DNA of 64,000 bases from an uncultured Prevotellaceae bacterium (GTDB lineage: Bacteria > Bacteroidota > Bacteroidia > Bacteroidales > Bacteroidaceae), in contig CACYME010000009.1 in assembly GCA_902775475.1 (NCBI GenBank), positions 27,365-91,364 on the forward strand. Reading direction: 5' to 3'. The notes below the pieces were generated by a model, which made no database searches, had not been told where the DNA came from, and saw only the letters and a list, made by a program, of their open reading frames with translations. Position numbers and translations under genes: made by a program. This document shows, piece by piece, positions 50,527 to 59,749 of this stretch (the stretch's first letter is position 1; the number at the start of each line of letters is the position of its first letter).

Positions 50527-53256
50527 ATGGAAACAATTCAAATAAAGCAGAATGGCAATGTGTACTCCTGCGACTTAGATATCAATAGGGAGGAATGGCT
50601 GGAGCTGATGAAGGACACCAATATGCCCGATGAATACAGGGATGCCTTGTTACGGTTCTATTATATGCCAGAACACAAAGGTACATGTACAGCTGTGAGT
50701 AATGCGAAAGGAGGTGACCCACAGTCTCTTAACTCGTACATAACCAAGATTGGCATATTCATTCAGAAGAAGCTAAACCGATTCGAGATAGTACGTCCCA
50801 ATGGGAAGCCCTGTTTCTGGATTATCCCAATGTGCGAAGGGATGGACTTGCCAAAAGGGAGTGAAGGTACGTTTGAGTGGAAACTGCGCCATGAATTAGT
50901 AGATGCCATTCGGGACTATTTGTACTGGTATCTTATAGAACGATACAAGAAAGTAAGAAGACAAATACCTATAGATGGTGAAGAGTGGACAGAAATATAC
51001 AAATGGCAACTTATAACAGCCAGCAAAGGGAAGACGCCGTTTGATATAGTTCGTGACCACGTTGCCCATCCAAGCAAATCAGAGTTGGGCGGTTTCTCAA
51101 ACCTTATTGATGCTGTTCGAGACAACAAGACCTTGAAACATTTGGTTGACAACAATCGTGAAGGGCTTCAAAAAGCATTAGATGTGCTTGTAGATGAAAC
51201 AAAGCCCTTGAATGATAGGTTGGCAGATTATAAGTCGGCAATGGCTTCACTTCTTCCTTCGTCTGGTTTTAATAGCAAGGCTAACGACGAGCGTACGGCA
51301 TCAACCATACTTACATGTCTTAATCCAGAGAAATATACCATTTATAAATATGACGTTTATTCGTTGTTCTGCAAATATCTCGGCGAAGAAAGGAAAACCG
51401 CAGGACAATGCTATGAACATTTCCTTAATTTGCTAAAGCCTCTTAGCGTTTTGGCCGCTAGCGACAAAGAACTACAGCAGATTGTTGAACCTTCTTTGAA
51501 AGGACAATTGCGGAGTGATTTGTTGCTGGCGCAAGATGTTCTTTGGATTTTGCTGATAGAATTTCCTGAAGAGATGGGCTATATCCACAGTCTTTTGACT
51601 TCTCCAAAACAACGCGTATGGTTGTGGAGCAAAGCGTTTTTGTCTGACTTTCAGGACACGTTGGAAATAGGCTCCTCAGCAAAGACCATCAAAGATTTTA
51701 CACCATATAAGTCGAGGAATGCGCTGCGTAAAGCTTATCAGCAAGATGTAGGTAACGGTGACCTGAAGATTCCCGATGCCTATTGGTCGTTTATCAACGA
51801 AGTGAATATTGGCGACATCGTTGTTGCTTTTGAGCCGAAAAAGGGAAATGGTAAACAATATCACTTACTGCATGGTTGGGGAATTATTACGTCTGATTGT
51901 ATAGTCAACGAGTCAAATGAGAATCCCATGAGCAGGACAGTGCAATGGCGCATTTTCCTAAAGATACCCAAGCAGAATGAAGAAATGGGAAACAGCCTAT
52001 TCTTCCAAGGAACAACCGACAAGCAAGCATTACATATTAAAGAATTGTTAGATATTAATTCAGAAGTAATTATGGAATCGAAATATCAGAAATATATAGA
52101 CCTGTTAGAGGCAAACAAGAACCTGATTCTGACAGGAGCGCCTGGAACGGGAAAGACCTTCATGGCGAAAGAGATTGCAAAAGCAATGGGAGCCGAGGTT
52201 GGTTTCGTGCAGTTTCATCCATCATATGACTATACGGATTTTGTAGAGGGATTGAGGCCAATTAACCACGATAATGTTGTAGGTTTTGAACGGAAAGATG
52301 GTGCATTTAAGGAGTTTTGCGCTGAAGCATTGAATATTCGTGATACGACTAACTTCGATGAATGCATAGATAAACTATTTGATTCCGTTGGTGAAGAAAT
52401 CTTGTTATTAGAAACTCCTACAGGGAAACAATTTGGATTAAGCCGTAGCGCAAGGGGAAATCTGCGATTGCACACAGGCAAAGAATTAAAAGAAAGTGGT
52501 GTCATAACCAAGAAAGACCTTAGAGCAGAATATTCTGGCATACCTACATTCAAATGGTGGAAAGGGTATTATCAAGGAATCATAACATACCTTACAAATA
52601 ACTACAATTTAATTAATGATAGCAATATAATTGAAGATAATACACCACATGTCTTCATCATTGATGAGATTAATCGTGGTGAAATCTCAAAGATATTCGG
52701 CGAACTATTCTTCTCTATCGATCCAGGTTACAGAGGTGAGAAAGGCAAGGTAAACACGCAGTATCAGAACATGGTTCCAGAGGGCGATGTGTTTAAAGAC
52801 GGTTTCTATGTTCCAGAGAATGTCTATATCATTGGCACGATGAATGATATTGACCGCTCTGTGGAGAATATGGACTTTGCTATGCGTCGCCGTTTTGCTT
52901 GGCAGGAAGTAACTGCGGAGGAGAGTTATACGAACATGATAGAGCAAGATCCTGAGTTTGCGCTCGTCAAAGATGAAATCAAGGCGAGAATGTTCAATTT
53001 GAATAAAGCTATCGTAGAGACAGAGGGATTGGATGAGGCTTATCAAATAGGTGCTGCTTACTTCAGAAAGTATCTTGACTATCAAGATAAAACCAATCCT
53101 TTCGATTGCCTATGGGAGAACCATTTGAAAGGTCTGCTCTTTGAGTATCTACGTGGTAATCGTAGGGCAAAGGATTTATTAAAGAAGTTACACGAAGCAT
53201 ACAACAAGACGAGCATCAATGAACAGCCTGCCCATACAGACAACGGACAACTCTGA
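50527..53256 (+). CDS. mcrB: McrB-type AAA+ GTPase of a type IV restriction system
   Basis: 909 residues from ATG 50527; an upstream in-frame extension runs into the intergenic element. The C-terminal AAA+ domain has Walker A GAPGTGKT (537-544), FHPSYDYTDFVEGLRP, Walker B VFIIDEINRGEISKIFGELF, and the sensor block IGTMNDIDRSVENMDFAMRR. This is the McrB NTPase that translocates DNA for McrC. The N-terminal 500 residues hold the DNA-recognition part; a segment around residue 420-480 (GDIVVAFEPKKGNGKQYHLL, HGWGIITSD) resembles a PUA/EVE-type modified-base reader. The gene is AT-rich compared with its surroundings, suggesting transfer. It overlaps mcrC by 38 bp. Confidence 0.93.
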   Translation: METIQIKQNGNVYSCDLDINREEWLELMKDTNMPDEYRDALLRFYYMPEHKGTCTAVSNAKGGDPQSLNSYITKIGIFIQKKLNRFEIVRPNGKPCFWIIPMCEGMDLPKGSEGTFEWKLRHELVDAIRDYLYWYLIERYKKVRRQIPIDGEEWTEIYKWQLITASKGKTPFDIVRDHVAHPSKSELGGFSNLIDAVRDNKTLKHLVDNNREGLQKALDVLVDETKPLNDRLADYKSAMASLLPSSGFNSKANDERTASTILTCLNPEKYTIYKYDVYSLFCKYLGEERKTAGQCYEHFLNLLKPLSVLAASDKELQQIVEPSLKGQLRSDLLLAQDVLWILLIEFPEEMGYIHSLLTSPKQRVWLWSKAFLSDFQDTLEIGSSAKTIKDFTPYKSRNALRKAYQQDVGNGDLKIPDAYWSFINEVNIGDIVVAFEPKKGNGKQYHLLHGWGIITSDCIVNESNENPMSRTVQWRIFLKIPKQNEEMGNSLFFQGTTDKQALHIKELLDINSEVIMESKYQKYIDLLEANKNLILTGAPGTGKTFMAKEIAKAMGAEVGFVQFHPSYDYTDFVEGLRPINHDNVVGFERKDGAFKEFCAEALNIRDTTNFDECIDKLFDSVGEEILLLETPTGKQFGLSRSARGNLRLHTGKELKESGVITKKDLRAEYSGIPTFKWWKGYYQGIITYLTNNYNLINDSNIIEDNTPHVFIIDEINRGEISKIFGELFFSIDPGYRGEKGKVNTQYQNMVPEGDVFKDGFYVPENVYIIGTMNDIDRSVENMDFAMRRRFAWQEVTAEESYTNMIEQDPEFALVKDEIKARMFNLNKAIVETEGLDEAYQIGAAYFRKYLDYQDKTNPFDCLWENHLKGLLFEYLRGNRRAKDLLKKLHEAYNKTSINEQPAHTDNGQL

Positions 53257-54562
53257 ATGGCATTTGACAGAAAAGGAACTTTGCCACCTTGACACGCTCA
53301 AGAAGCTGGCAGAGCCATCTATTGCTGACCTATGCCGGGAAGAGCATCCCAATTTGCTGATATTCCCACAAGACTTGGATGTCTATGGGGATAAAATTGG
53401 CGATTCCCATATCTTTGAAGTGAAAGGCGAAGCAATTGTCACGGGCAACATCATGGGCTTTATCGGTTGTGGCGATACAAAGGTTAGCATCAGTTCTCGT
53501 TATACACAGGGTAGAGATGACTACTTTCTGCACTACATGCTCAGAAAGGTGTTTGCCATCAATCTGTTTGATTTGCAATTTAACTCTGACGAAGAGAGCA
53601 TCTTCGATTTCCTTATTTACCTGTTCCCAACGTTCTTGAAACGGGCTATGCAACAAGGTATGTACAGGGAGTATCAGACGCGGAAATATAATGATGGAAA
53701 TGTAAAGGGAAGGATAGACATCTCTCGTCATATCAGGCAGAATATTCCATTTGCAGGTAAGATAGCCTACACCACCCGTGAGTATGCTCAGGACAATCAT
53801 GTGACACAGTTAATTCGCCATGCCATCGAATATATCTCGCATCACCGCTATTCAGGAAACATCCTGCATAATGACGATGATACAGCAGATGCAGTAAAGG
53901 CTATTTGTCAGGCAACAGTATCATACAATCGCAATGAGCGGCAGAAAGTGATAAATCAGAATCTTCGTCCCATCAGCCACCCCTATTATGGTGAGTATCG
54001 ACCGTTGCAGCAACTTTGCTTGCAGATACTTCGTCAGGAGGAAATGAAATATGGGCGAGACGATGATGAAATCTACGGAGTACTGTTTGATGGCGCTTGG
54101 CTATGGGAGGAATATCTGAACACATTCCTTGCAGACATAGGCTTTGAACATCCAAGAAACAAAGAGGGGAAAGGGCATAAGAGTCTGTTTACGGACGGCT
54201 CAGGTTGGTGCTATCCTGATTTCTTGAGTCCAGAGATGGTACTTGATGCAAAATATAAATGGTACGACGATTGGAGCGATGTACAAACTAAAGACCTGTA
54301 TCAAGTAATCTCGTATATGCATGTTTTGAATAGGAAGAAGGGTGGGTATGTTGTTCCTGTAGATTGGACTTCATCAAAACTTCCATTCAAAACGCTCAAA
54401 GGTTTGGGAGGTACCATGTCCATGCATGGAATGGGGGTTTGTTTCAAATCAGAGTCGTTTGAGGATTATTATTCCAAGATAACTCTTTCAGAACAGCTGA
54501 TAATAAATAAGTTGGAAACCGATAACAAAATGCCCCCCAAAACGATTTCAGATGAAGACTAA
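53219..54562 (+). CDS. mcrC: McrC-type endonuclease subunit
   Basis: 447 residues. The N-terminal beta domain (GFIGCGDTKVSISSRYTQGR, FLHYMLRKVFAINLF) is characteristic of McrC, and the C-terminal PD-(D/E)xK nuclease core is YPDFLSPEMVLDAKYKW with Asp334, Asp343 and Lys345. McrC cleaves DNA containing modified cytosine when bound to the McrB ring. ATG 53219 lies inside mcrB; no other in-frame start near the mcrB stop codon fits, so translation is coupled. Its last 11 bp overlap the next gene, making three overlapping genes. Confidence 0.93.
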   Translation: MNSLPIQTTDNSEWHLTEKELCHLDTLKKLAEPSIADLCREEHPNLLIFPQDLDVYGDKIGDSHIFEVKGEAIVTGNIMGFIGCGDTKVSISSRYTQGRDDYFLHYMLRKVFAINLFDLQFNSDEESIFDFLIYLFPTFLKRAMQQGMYREYQTRKYNDGNVKGRIDISRHIRQNIPFAGKIAYTTREYAQDNHVTQLIRHAIEYISHHRYSGNILHNDDDTADAVKAICQATVSYNRNERQKVINQNLRPISHPYYGEYRPLQQLCLQILRQEEMKYGRDDDEIYGVLFDGAWLWEEYLNTFLADIGFEHPRNKEGKGHKSLFTDGSGWCYPDFLSPEMVLDAKYKWYDDWSDVQTKDLYQVISYMHVLNRKKGGYVVPVDWTSSKLPFKTLKGLGGTMSMHGMGVCFKSESFEDYYSKITLSEQLIINKLETDNKMPPKTISDED

Positions 54563-55685
54563 GAACACGATTATCTTGTTTTGGAACCCAGAGGTTTCGA
54601 GCTTTAAGATGGGCGATTACCAGCGACTGCTGGAAAACATGACGTGTGGACACATGAACTGGAGCATCCATGAGCATGAGAAGGCCCACTTCGGCGACCG
54701 CTTCTTCATGGTGTGCTGCGGAAGGAAAAGTGCCGGCGTATGCATGAGCGGTTATCTCGTCTCTGAACCATACGTCGACACCGATTGGGCGGGCAAAGGC
54801 AGGGTGGTCTATTATGCAGATATCGCTATAGACTATATGATTAATCCCACATGTCTGCCGATTCTGCCTTCCGAGGAAATCATGAAGGAGATTCCCGACT
54901 TTGACTGGTTGGGAGGACATTCCGGACGAGTGCTCGCGCCAGACGCTGCTGTGAGGTTAGAGGCGCTATGGGAGACTTTCGTGCAGCAGCATAGCAGCAT
55001 GTTTGGCTTGCGGGCAAATAGGCAGGTGTTGAACCTTGACGACTATCGCGCGAACAAGAAGGAATATATCAGCCTGACCATCGGCGAGGACGGCAAGGTG
55101 CATGGCGAGACCAACTATAGCGACATTGCTTGCAGCGGTGACACAGTAGGAGAGACTATCCAGAAGCTGTTGGAGATGCTGAAGACCAAGCGCGATGGCA
55201 CGATAGACTATGAGGTGGACTTTGACTACGTCGACAAGGACATGCTCCCACTCTATAGCAAGGCTGTGGATATGGCGATGGCCAAGTTCAAAGACCAAAG
55301 GGATATTCTGGGCCAGCCCTATATCGCCCACCTGGTCCGAGTGGCGAAGGACTCCTGCGATGTCAATAAGCGCATAGTGGCTTTGCTGCAGGATGTGTTG
55401 AAGATGGGATATGCCACGCCCGGCAGTCTGTTCAGGATGGGGTTCGGGCAGCGTATCGTCGATGCCATCATGTCGCTGACGCAGAAGGAGGGCGAATCGT
55501 TCGCCGATTTCATCATGCGCGTGGATGGCAATAAGATTGGCCGTAGTGTCATGATGTCGAACCTTGAGGACGAGCTGAACTTCTATCGCTACGACGAGCT
55601 GAAGGCCGAAGACCTCCCTCGCATCAATGAGAAGCTGAAGGTTTGGCGCTATCTTGACAATGGATTGGATAATACAAATAAGTAG
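54552..55685 (+). CDS. EVE/PUA-like domain fused to a degenerate HD (SpoT-like) domain
   Basis: 377 residues. Residues 1-110 look like an EVE/PUA-type domain (IILFWNPEVSSFKMGDYQRL, FGDRFFMVCCGRKSAGVCMS, VSEPYVDTDWAGKGRVVYYA), the kind of reader that binds modified bases. Residues about 235-365 resemble the HD hydrolase domain of RelA/SpoT (GQPYIAHLVRVAKDS), but the HD motif reads ALLQDVLK: Gln280-Asp281 in place of His-Asp, and the following Glu-Asp pair is missing, so metal-dependent hydrolysis is probably lost. It overlaps mcrC by 11 bp and so is likely an accessory or regulator of McrBC. Domain calls are by eye. Confidence 0.7.
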   Translation: MKTKNTIILFWNPEVSSFKMGDYQRLLENMTCGHMNWSIHEHEKAHFGDRFFMVCCGRKSAGVCMSGYLVSEPYVDTDWAGKGRVVYYADIAIDYMINPTCLPILPSEEIMKEIPDFDWLGGHSGRVLAPDAAVRLEALWETFVQQHSSMFGLRANRQVLNLDDYRANKKEYISLTIGEDGKVHGETNYSDIACSGDTVGETIQKLLEMLKTKRDGTIDYEVDFDYVDKDMLPLYSKAVDMAMAKFKDQRDILGQPYIAHLVRVAKDSCDVNKRIVALLQDVLKMGYATPGSLFRMGFGQRIVDAIMSLTQKEGESFADFIMRVDGNKIGRSVMMSNLEDELNFYRYDELKAEDLPRINEKLKVWRYLDNGLDNTNK

Positions 55686-55706
55686 ATGAACACAATTGTT
55701 TCTGTA

Positions 55707-55777
55707 AACAACGAATTTAATGAATGACACAAATTGCTGTGCGTTGCTATTCGTGCAATTCGTATAAATTAGTTGTT
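55707..55777. repeat. Imperfect palindrome, copy 1 (left of the ADP-ribosylglycohydrolase gene)
   Basis: AACAACGAATTTAATGAATG and CACAAATTGCTGTGCGTTG on the left pair imperfectly with GTGCAATTCGTATAAATTAG and TTGTT on the right. It is closely related to the palindrome at 57957-58070, and the two bracket three genes (55836-57909). Confidence 0.75.
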
Positions 55778-55835
55778 AAAAAAGACGATGTTTGTGTAAC
55801 TACATTTGATTTGTTACTCAACAATAAAGTTGAAA

Positions 55836-57110
55836 ATGATGCAGAATAAGGATTATAGACTTGACCTCGTAAGGGGTTCGCTGATTGGTGGGGCTGCTGG
55901 CGATGCGCTGGGCTATCCGGTGGAGTTCAGCAGCTATCGTGAGATTGTTGCCAGATACGGAAAGGCTGGCATCACGCAGTATGAGTTGAAAGGTGGTGTG
56001 GCCGAGATCAGCGACGACACGCAGATGACGCTCTTCACGGCCAATGGCATGCTGCTGGGCATAACTCGTCACTACATGCGGGGCATCGGTGCTTCGCCAG
56101 AGTACTATGTGGAGTATGCCTATCAGGACTGGTTCAATACGCAGACAAGAACGTTTGAGAGCGTGATGGCGCAGGACGGCGATAGCCGTTCGAGGCATCG
56201 TCGCACATGGCTGAGTGCCATCCCCGAGCTGTACGCCCATCGTGCTCCTGGCAATACGTGCATGACGGCCATTCGTGACATCATCGATGGCCGTACACCG
56301 CAAAACGACAGCAAGGGCTGTGGGGGCGTGATGCGTATTGCCCCTTGGCCATTGTTCTGTGCATGTCAGGCTAAGAGTTACTCCACAGAAGAAATCGACG
56401 TCGCCGGTGGTGAGATTGCCCGTCTAACCCATAAGCATCCGCTGGGCTGGATGCCTGCCATCCTGCTGACGCATATCATCTACCGCCTTGTGAGGAATGG
56501 CGATTTCGTTGGACTTGATAAGGCTTCAGCAGTAAAGCATTTTACGGCTATAGTCAACGAGGCGTTAAAAGTACTACCCAGCCTTGTGGTAAGAAACAAT
56601 GTCTCTGATGTTACTTGGGACAAAGACAAACCCATTGGCGAAGTGTTCCATAATGCTGTAGAGCGCCAATGTGAACTCATAGAGCGCGCTTTGTTCCTTG
56701 CAGAAAACGAACTGAGCGACGTGGATAACATCTGCCGGCTTGGCCAGGGCTGGGTAGGCGAAGAGGCACTTGCTATTGCCGTCTATGCCGTCGCCCGTCA
56801 TGTTGACAGCTTCGAGGATACACTCATTGCTGCCGTCAACCACGACGGGGACAGCGACTCCACCGGGGCCATCGCCGGCAACATCATCGGCGCCATCGTG
56901 GGCTATGAAGCCATTCCTGAGCAGTTCAAGAAGCACCTGGAGCTCCGTGATGTCATCCTCGCCATCGCCGACGACCTTCACCAGGGCTGCATCATCAGCG
57001 AGTACGACAGGACGTACACACCGGAGATGCAGCAGTGGTATCAGCGGTATTGCAAGATGCAGCCAGCGGGATTACGAGCATTCGCGTGTCATTTGCGGAC
57101 ATTTGTGTGA
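55836..57110 (+). CDS. ADP-ribosylglycohydrolase (DraG-like)
   Basis: 424 residues from ATG 55836 (55839 also possible). It starts RGSLIGGAAGDALGYPVEF and contains the two metal-binding blocks of ARH enzymes: SDDTQMTLFT (Asp60, Asp61) and NHDGDSDSTGAIAGNIIG (DxDxT: Asp339, Asp341, Thr343). A complete binuclear Mg site is therefore predicted. Such enzymes remove ADP-ribose from arginine or other targets. It stands alone from mcrBC by a 150-bp gap that holds a palindrome and is followed after 48 bp by the HD protein gene. A role in reversing a toxin or regulating a nucleotide signal is possible but unproven. Confidence 0.93.
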   Translation: MMQNKDYRLDLVRGSLIGGAAGDALGYPVEFSSYREIVARYGKAGITQYELKGGVAEISDDTQMTLFTANGMLLGITRHYMRGIGASPEYYVEYAYQDWFNTQTRTFESVMAQDGDSRSRHRRTWLSAIPELYAHRAPGNTCMTAIRDIIDGRTPQNDSKGCGGVMRIAPWPLFCACQAKSYSTEEIDVAGGEIARLTHKHPLGWMPAILLTHIIYRLVRNGDFVGLDKASAVKHFTAIVNEALKVLPSLVVRNNVSDVTWDKDKPIGEVFHNAVERQCELIERALFLAENELSDVDNICRLGQGWVGEEALAIAVYAVARHVDSFEDTLIAAVNHDGDSDSTGAIAGNIIGAIVGYEAIPEQFKKHLELRDVILAIADDLHQGCIISEYDRTYTPEMQQWYQRYCKMQPAGLRAFACHLRTFV

Positions 57111-57158
57111 AAAGAAAAGACCGTGGATAATTGAAGCTAACTTATAATGTTGAAATAA

Positions 57159-57650
57159 ATGGAAAAGCAGTTTATTACTATTGAGGTTGTTCCCAAAAGG
57201 TCTACAGACCACGACGCCATTTCGCAGCGCATTGTAGAGAAGTGTATCACCATTGCGCATGAAGCCCATTTCCGCCAGCGCGACCGTGATGGCAATGCCG
57301 TCATCCTCCATCCTCTTATCGTTGGTTCAATGGGCAAGACGGATGCTGAGAAATGTGTCGGCTTCTTGCATGACGTGGTAGAGGATAGCGACTGGACCTT
57401 CGATGATTTGCAGAACGAAGGGCTACCCAAGGAAATCATTGATGCCCTGCATCTGCTGACTCATGAGAAAGGCACAGACTACTACGAATATGTACAGCGC
57501 ATCATCGACTCTGGCAACCAGACCGCCATCAACGTGAAGCGCAACGACCTGCTTCACAACATTGCCCGAGGCAAAGCCTTCGGCTATCCAGAACTGGTGG
57601 CAAAGCATGAAAAGGCGCTGAGGATGATAGAAAGTGCTCCCACACATTAG
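57159..57650 (+). CDS. SpoT-like HD-domain phosphohydrolase
   Basis: 163 residues forming a single small HD hydrolase domain like the hydrolase half of SpoT or Mesh1. Conserved residues are visible in order: CITIAHEAHFRQRD, ILHPLIVGSMG, FLHDVVEDSDWT (His71-Asp72 and Glu75-Asp76), HLLTHEKGTDYYEYVQRI and VKRNDLLHNIARGKAFGYPE. Complete metal-binding residues suggest an active enzyme on a nucleotide such as (p)ppGpp or NADPH, but the substrate is not known. Compare the degenerate HD domain encoded at 54552-55685. Confidence 0.85.
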   Translation: MEKQFITIEVVPKRSTDHDAISQRIVEKCITIAHEAHFRQRDRDGNAVILHPLIVGSMGKTDAEKCVGFLHDVVEDSDWTFDDLQNEGLPKEIIDALHLLTHEKGTDYYEYVQRIIDSGNQTAINVKRNDLLHNIARGKAFGYPELVAKHEKALRMIESAPTH

Positions 57651-57672
57651 GAGGATACATCATTGATGCGAT

Positions 57673-57909
57673 ATGCTTTTAGAAGTTACAAAAGCAGAAT
57701 ATCTGGACGGTTACAGAGTGAAGCTGCTGTTCAGCAATGGTGAGACAAAGATTGTTGACCTGTCTCAGTCTCTGAATGGTGTCATGTTCGCCCCCTTGAA
57801 AGATATTGAATTCTTCAAGCGATTCGTCATTAAGTTCAATACTATCGAGTGGGAAAACGGTGCAGACTTCGCGCCTGAGTATCTGTACAAGATAGGAGAA
57901 GCAGTGTAA
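57673..57909 (+). CDS. DUF2442 small protein
   Basis: 78 residues: LLEVTKAEYLDGYRVKLLFS, NGETKIVDLSQSLNG, FAPLKDIEFFKRFVIKFNTI, EWENGADFAPEYLYKI. This is the typical DUF2442 pattern (NG..viDl... F..lkd...F..v.......i.W.nG.DlapE.LY), a small domain often found next to DUF4160 toxin-antitoxin-like partners. No DUF4160 gene is present here. It ends the three-gene cluster and is followed by a terminator-like hairpin. Confidence 0.88.
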   Translation: MLLEVTKAEYLDGYRVKLLFSNGETKIVDLSQSLNGVMFAPLKDIEFFKRFVIKFNTIEWENGADFAPEYLYKIGEAV

Positions 57910-57918
57910 TACACTATC

Positions 57919-57951
57919 AGCCTTTTTTTAGTTGATGAAAACGGCTTTTTA
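57919..57951 (+). terminator. Terminator-like hairpin downstream of the DUF2442 gene
   Basis: AGCC (57919-57922) pairs with GGCT (57943-57946) with additional T-A pairing inside, followed by TTTTT on the plus strand, 10 bp after the DUF2442 stop codon. Confidence 0.55.
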
Positions 57952-57956
57952 TAAAA

Positions 57957-58070
57957 ACAACGAATTTTACGAATTACACGAATTGCTGCGCGTTGATAAT
58001 TCTTTTAGTCATCGCTGCGCTCCTTTGTAAAAGCGCTGAGCGATTACGTGTAATTCGTAAAATTCGTTGT
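57957..58070. repeat. Long palindrome, copy 2 (right of the DUF2442 gene)
   Basis: Perfect 24-bp arms at 57957-57980 (ACAACGAATTTTACGAATTA then CACG) and 58047-58070, extended imperfectly by AATTGCTGCGCG with CGCTGAGCGATT. It shares ACAACGAATTT, GCTGCGCGTTG and the overall design with the palindrome at 55707-55777. Confidence 0.85.
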
Positions 58071-58098
58071 AGAAATCGACGTTTGCAAAAACAAAGCG

Positions 58099-59622
58099 TC
58101 ATTTCGCCTTGTCGATGAGCTGCAGGAGCTGGGCGCGATAGCCGTGGGGATCGAAGGCGAGGCTCTGCTTCACCAGCTCGCGGGCCATGTCGAGGGTGGC
58201 CTCGCCCTTGTGGGGCGACTGGCGGAGCACCATGCCGAAGGCGGCGATGCCAGCGGCCAGACTCATGTTCTCTGAGAGCGGCTGCAGGGCCGACAGGTCG
58301 GCTGGGGCGAGCTTCTGGCTGAGGGCGATGCTGGCGGTGCCGAGGCTCTTCTTGTAGCGCACGTCGAAGGCGATGGCCTCATCGGCTGCCTTGTCCGCGG
58401 TGGCCTCTGAGGCGGTCAGTTCCGTGCTGACGGCAGGCTCCAGCTCGTAGAGGGCGGTGATGGTCTGCCCGGCGCCAATCTCGGCGGCATCCTTCTCGTC
58501 GTCGTCGAAGTCCTCGTTCTGCATCACGCGGTTCTCGTAGCCTATCAGCCGGTAACGGCTCACCACGTCGGGGTTGAACGTCAGCTGGCACTTCACGTCG
58601 TTGGCCACGCTGACGAAGCGCTCGCGCTCATGCACTAAGACCTTCATCATCTCGTCCTCGCAGTCGATGTAGTGGTAGGTGCCGTTACATTTGTTGCTCA
58701 GTTGCTCCATCATCGAGTCGTTCAGGTTGCCCATGCCGAAGCCCAGACAGGTGAAATAGATGCCGCGCTTGGCGTAGCCCTCGGCCATCTCCACCAGGGC
58801 CTCGGTGCTGGTGACGCCCACGTTGAAGTCGCCGTCGGTGCCCATGATGACGCGGTTGTTCTTTGTAGGGTCATAGCAGGAGAGGGCCTCCTCGTAGGCC
58901 ATCTTCAGCGCCTCTCCGCCGGCGGTGCTGCCGCTGGCATGCAGCTGGCCGATGGCCTTCCTGATTTTGTCGGCCTCGCGTACGGGTGTCGACTCCAGCA
59001 CTTTCTCCACCTTTCCGCTGTAGGTCACCAGCGAGATGCGGTCGTCGGGGCGCATCTTTCCCAGCAGCTCCGTCAGCCCCGCCTTGAGCAGGCCGAGGCG
59101 GTCGCTGCCTTCCATCGAGCCACTCACGTCGACCAGGAACACGAAGTTGGCCAGCGGCTGCTCGTCCTGAGCCAGCTCCCTGCCCTTCAGCCCCAGCCGG
59201 AGCAGCAGGTGGCCACTGTTCCACGGACAGGCGCCCACCTCGGCATTGATGGCCACGGCGTCGTCGCCCGTGGGCTGGGCATAGTCGAACGTGAAATAGT
59301 TCAGGAACTCCTCTATGCGCACGCTACCGGTACTGAACCCCGTGTAGCCGCCGTTCAGGTAGCGCCTCACGATGGCGTAGGAGGCACCGTCGGCATCGAC
59401 GCTGAAGGTGCTCACGGGCTGCTCCTTCACGCTAATGAAGGGGTTGTCCTGAAACTCATCGAAGCGGTCGCCGCCCATCGGCATGGGCACGCCGTCCTCG
59501 GCATCCGCATAGTTACCATAGCCAGCCCACCAGCCGTCTCCGTAGCCATCGCCGTCATCACAGGCCGTGGCCATCATGCACGCTGCCATCATGGGCAGCA
59601 GTCTGAAAAGGTTCGTTTTCAT
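58099..59622 (-). CDS. vWA-domain lipoprotein (YfbK-type)
   Basis: 507 residues. The signal peptide ends in MATAC (lipidated Cys21) and is followed by an Asp/Gly-rich linker. A YfbK-type N-terminal domain (STFSVDADGASYAIVRRYLN, VRIEEFLNYFTFDYAQP) precedes the von Willebrand factor A domain, whose MIDAS motif is VFLVDVSGSMEGSDRLG. The C-terminal DUF3520 region includes GQTITALYELEPA and SLAAGIAAFGMVLRQSPHKG. Probably an envelope adhesion or complex-assembly protein. No operon partner on this strand. Confidence 0.92.
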   Translation of the reverse strand: MKTNLFRLLPMMAACMMATACDDGDGYGDGWWAGYGNYADAEDGVPMPMGGDRFDEFQDNPFISVKEQPVSTFSVDADGASYAIVRRYLNGGYTGFSTGSVRIEEFLNYFTFDYAQPTGDDAVAINAEVGACPWNSGHLLLRLGLKGRELAQDEQPLANFVFLVDVSGSMEGSDRLGLLKAGLTELLGKMRPDDRISLVTYSGKVEKVLESTPVREADKIRKAIGQLHASGSTAGGEALKMAYEEALSCYDPTKNNRVIMGTDGDFNVGVTSTEALVEMAEGYAKRGIYFTCLGFGMGNLNDSMMEQLSNKCNGTYHYIDCEDEMMKVLVHERERFVSVANDVKCQLTFNPDVVSRYRLIGYENRVMQNEDFDDDEKDAAEIGAGQTITALYELEPAVSTELTASEATADKAADEAIAFDVRYKKSLGTASIALSQKLAPADLSALQPLSENMSLAAGIAAFGMVLRQSPHKGEATLDMARELVKQSLAFDPHGYRAQLLQLIDKAK

Positions 59623-59749
59623 TGTCGTTTTGCTTGTTTGAATGGTTGTTTTTCCATAAAAGGGAGGAAGGGCAAAAACCTTGCACCTTAAAACGCTAAA
59701 AAAGGTTAATCAGGTATAGAAAACTATTAAAAAACGTGTAAATTTCGCC

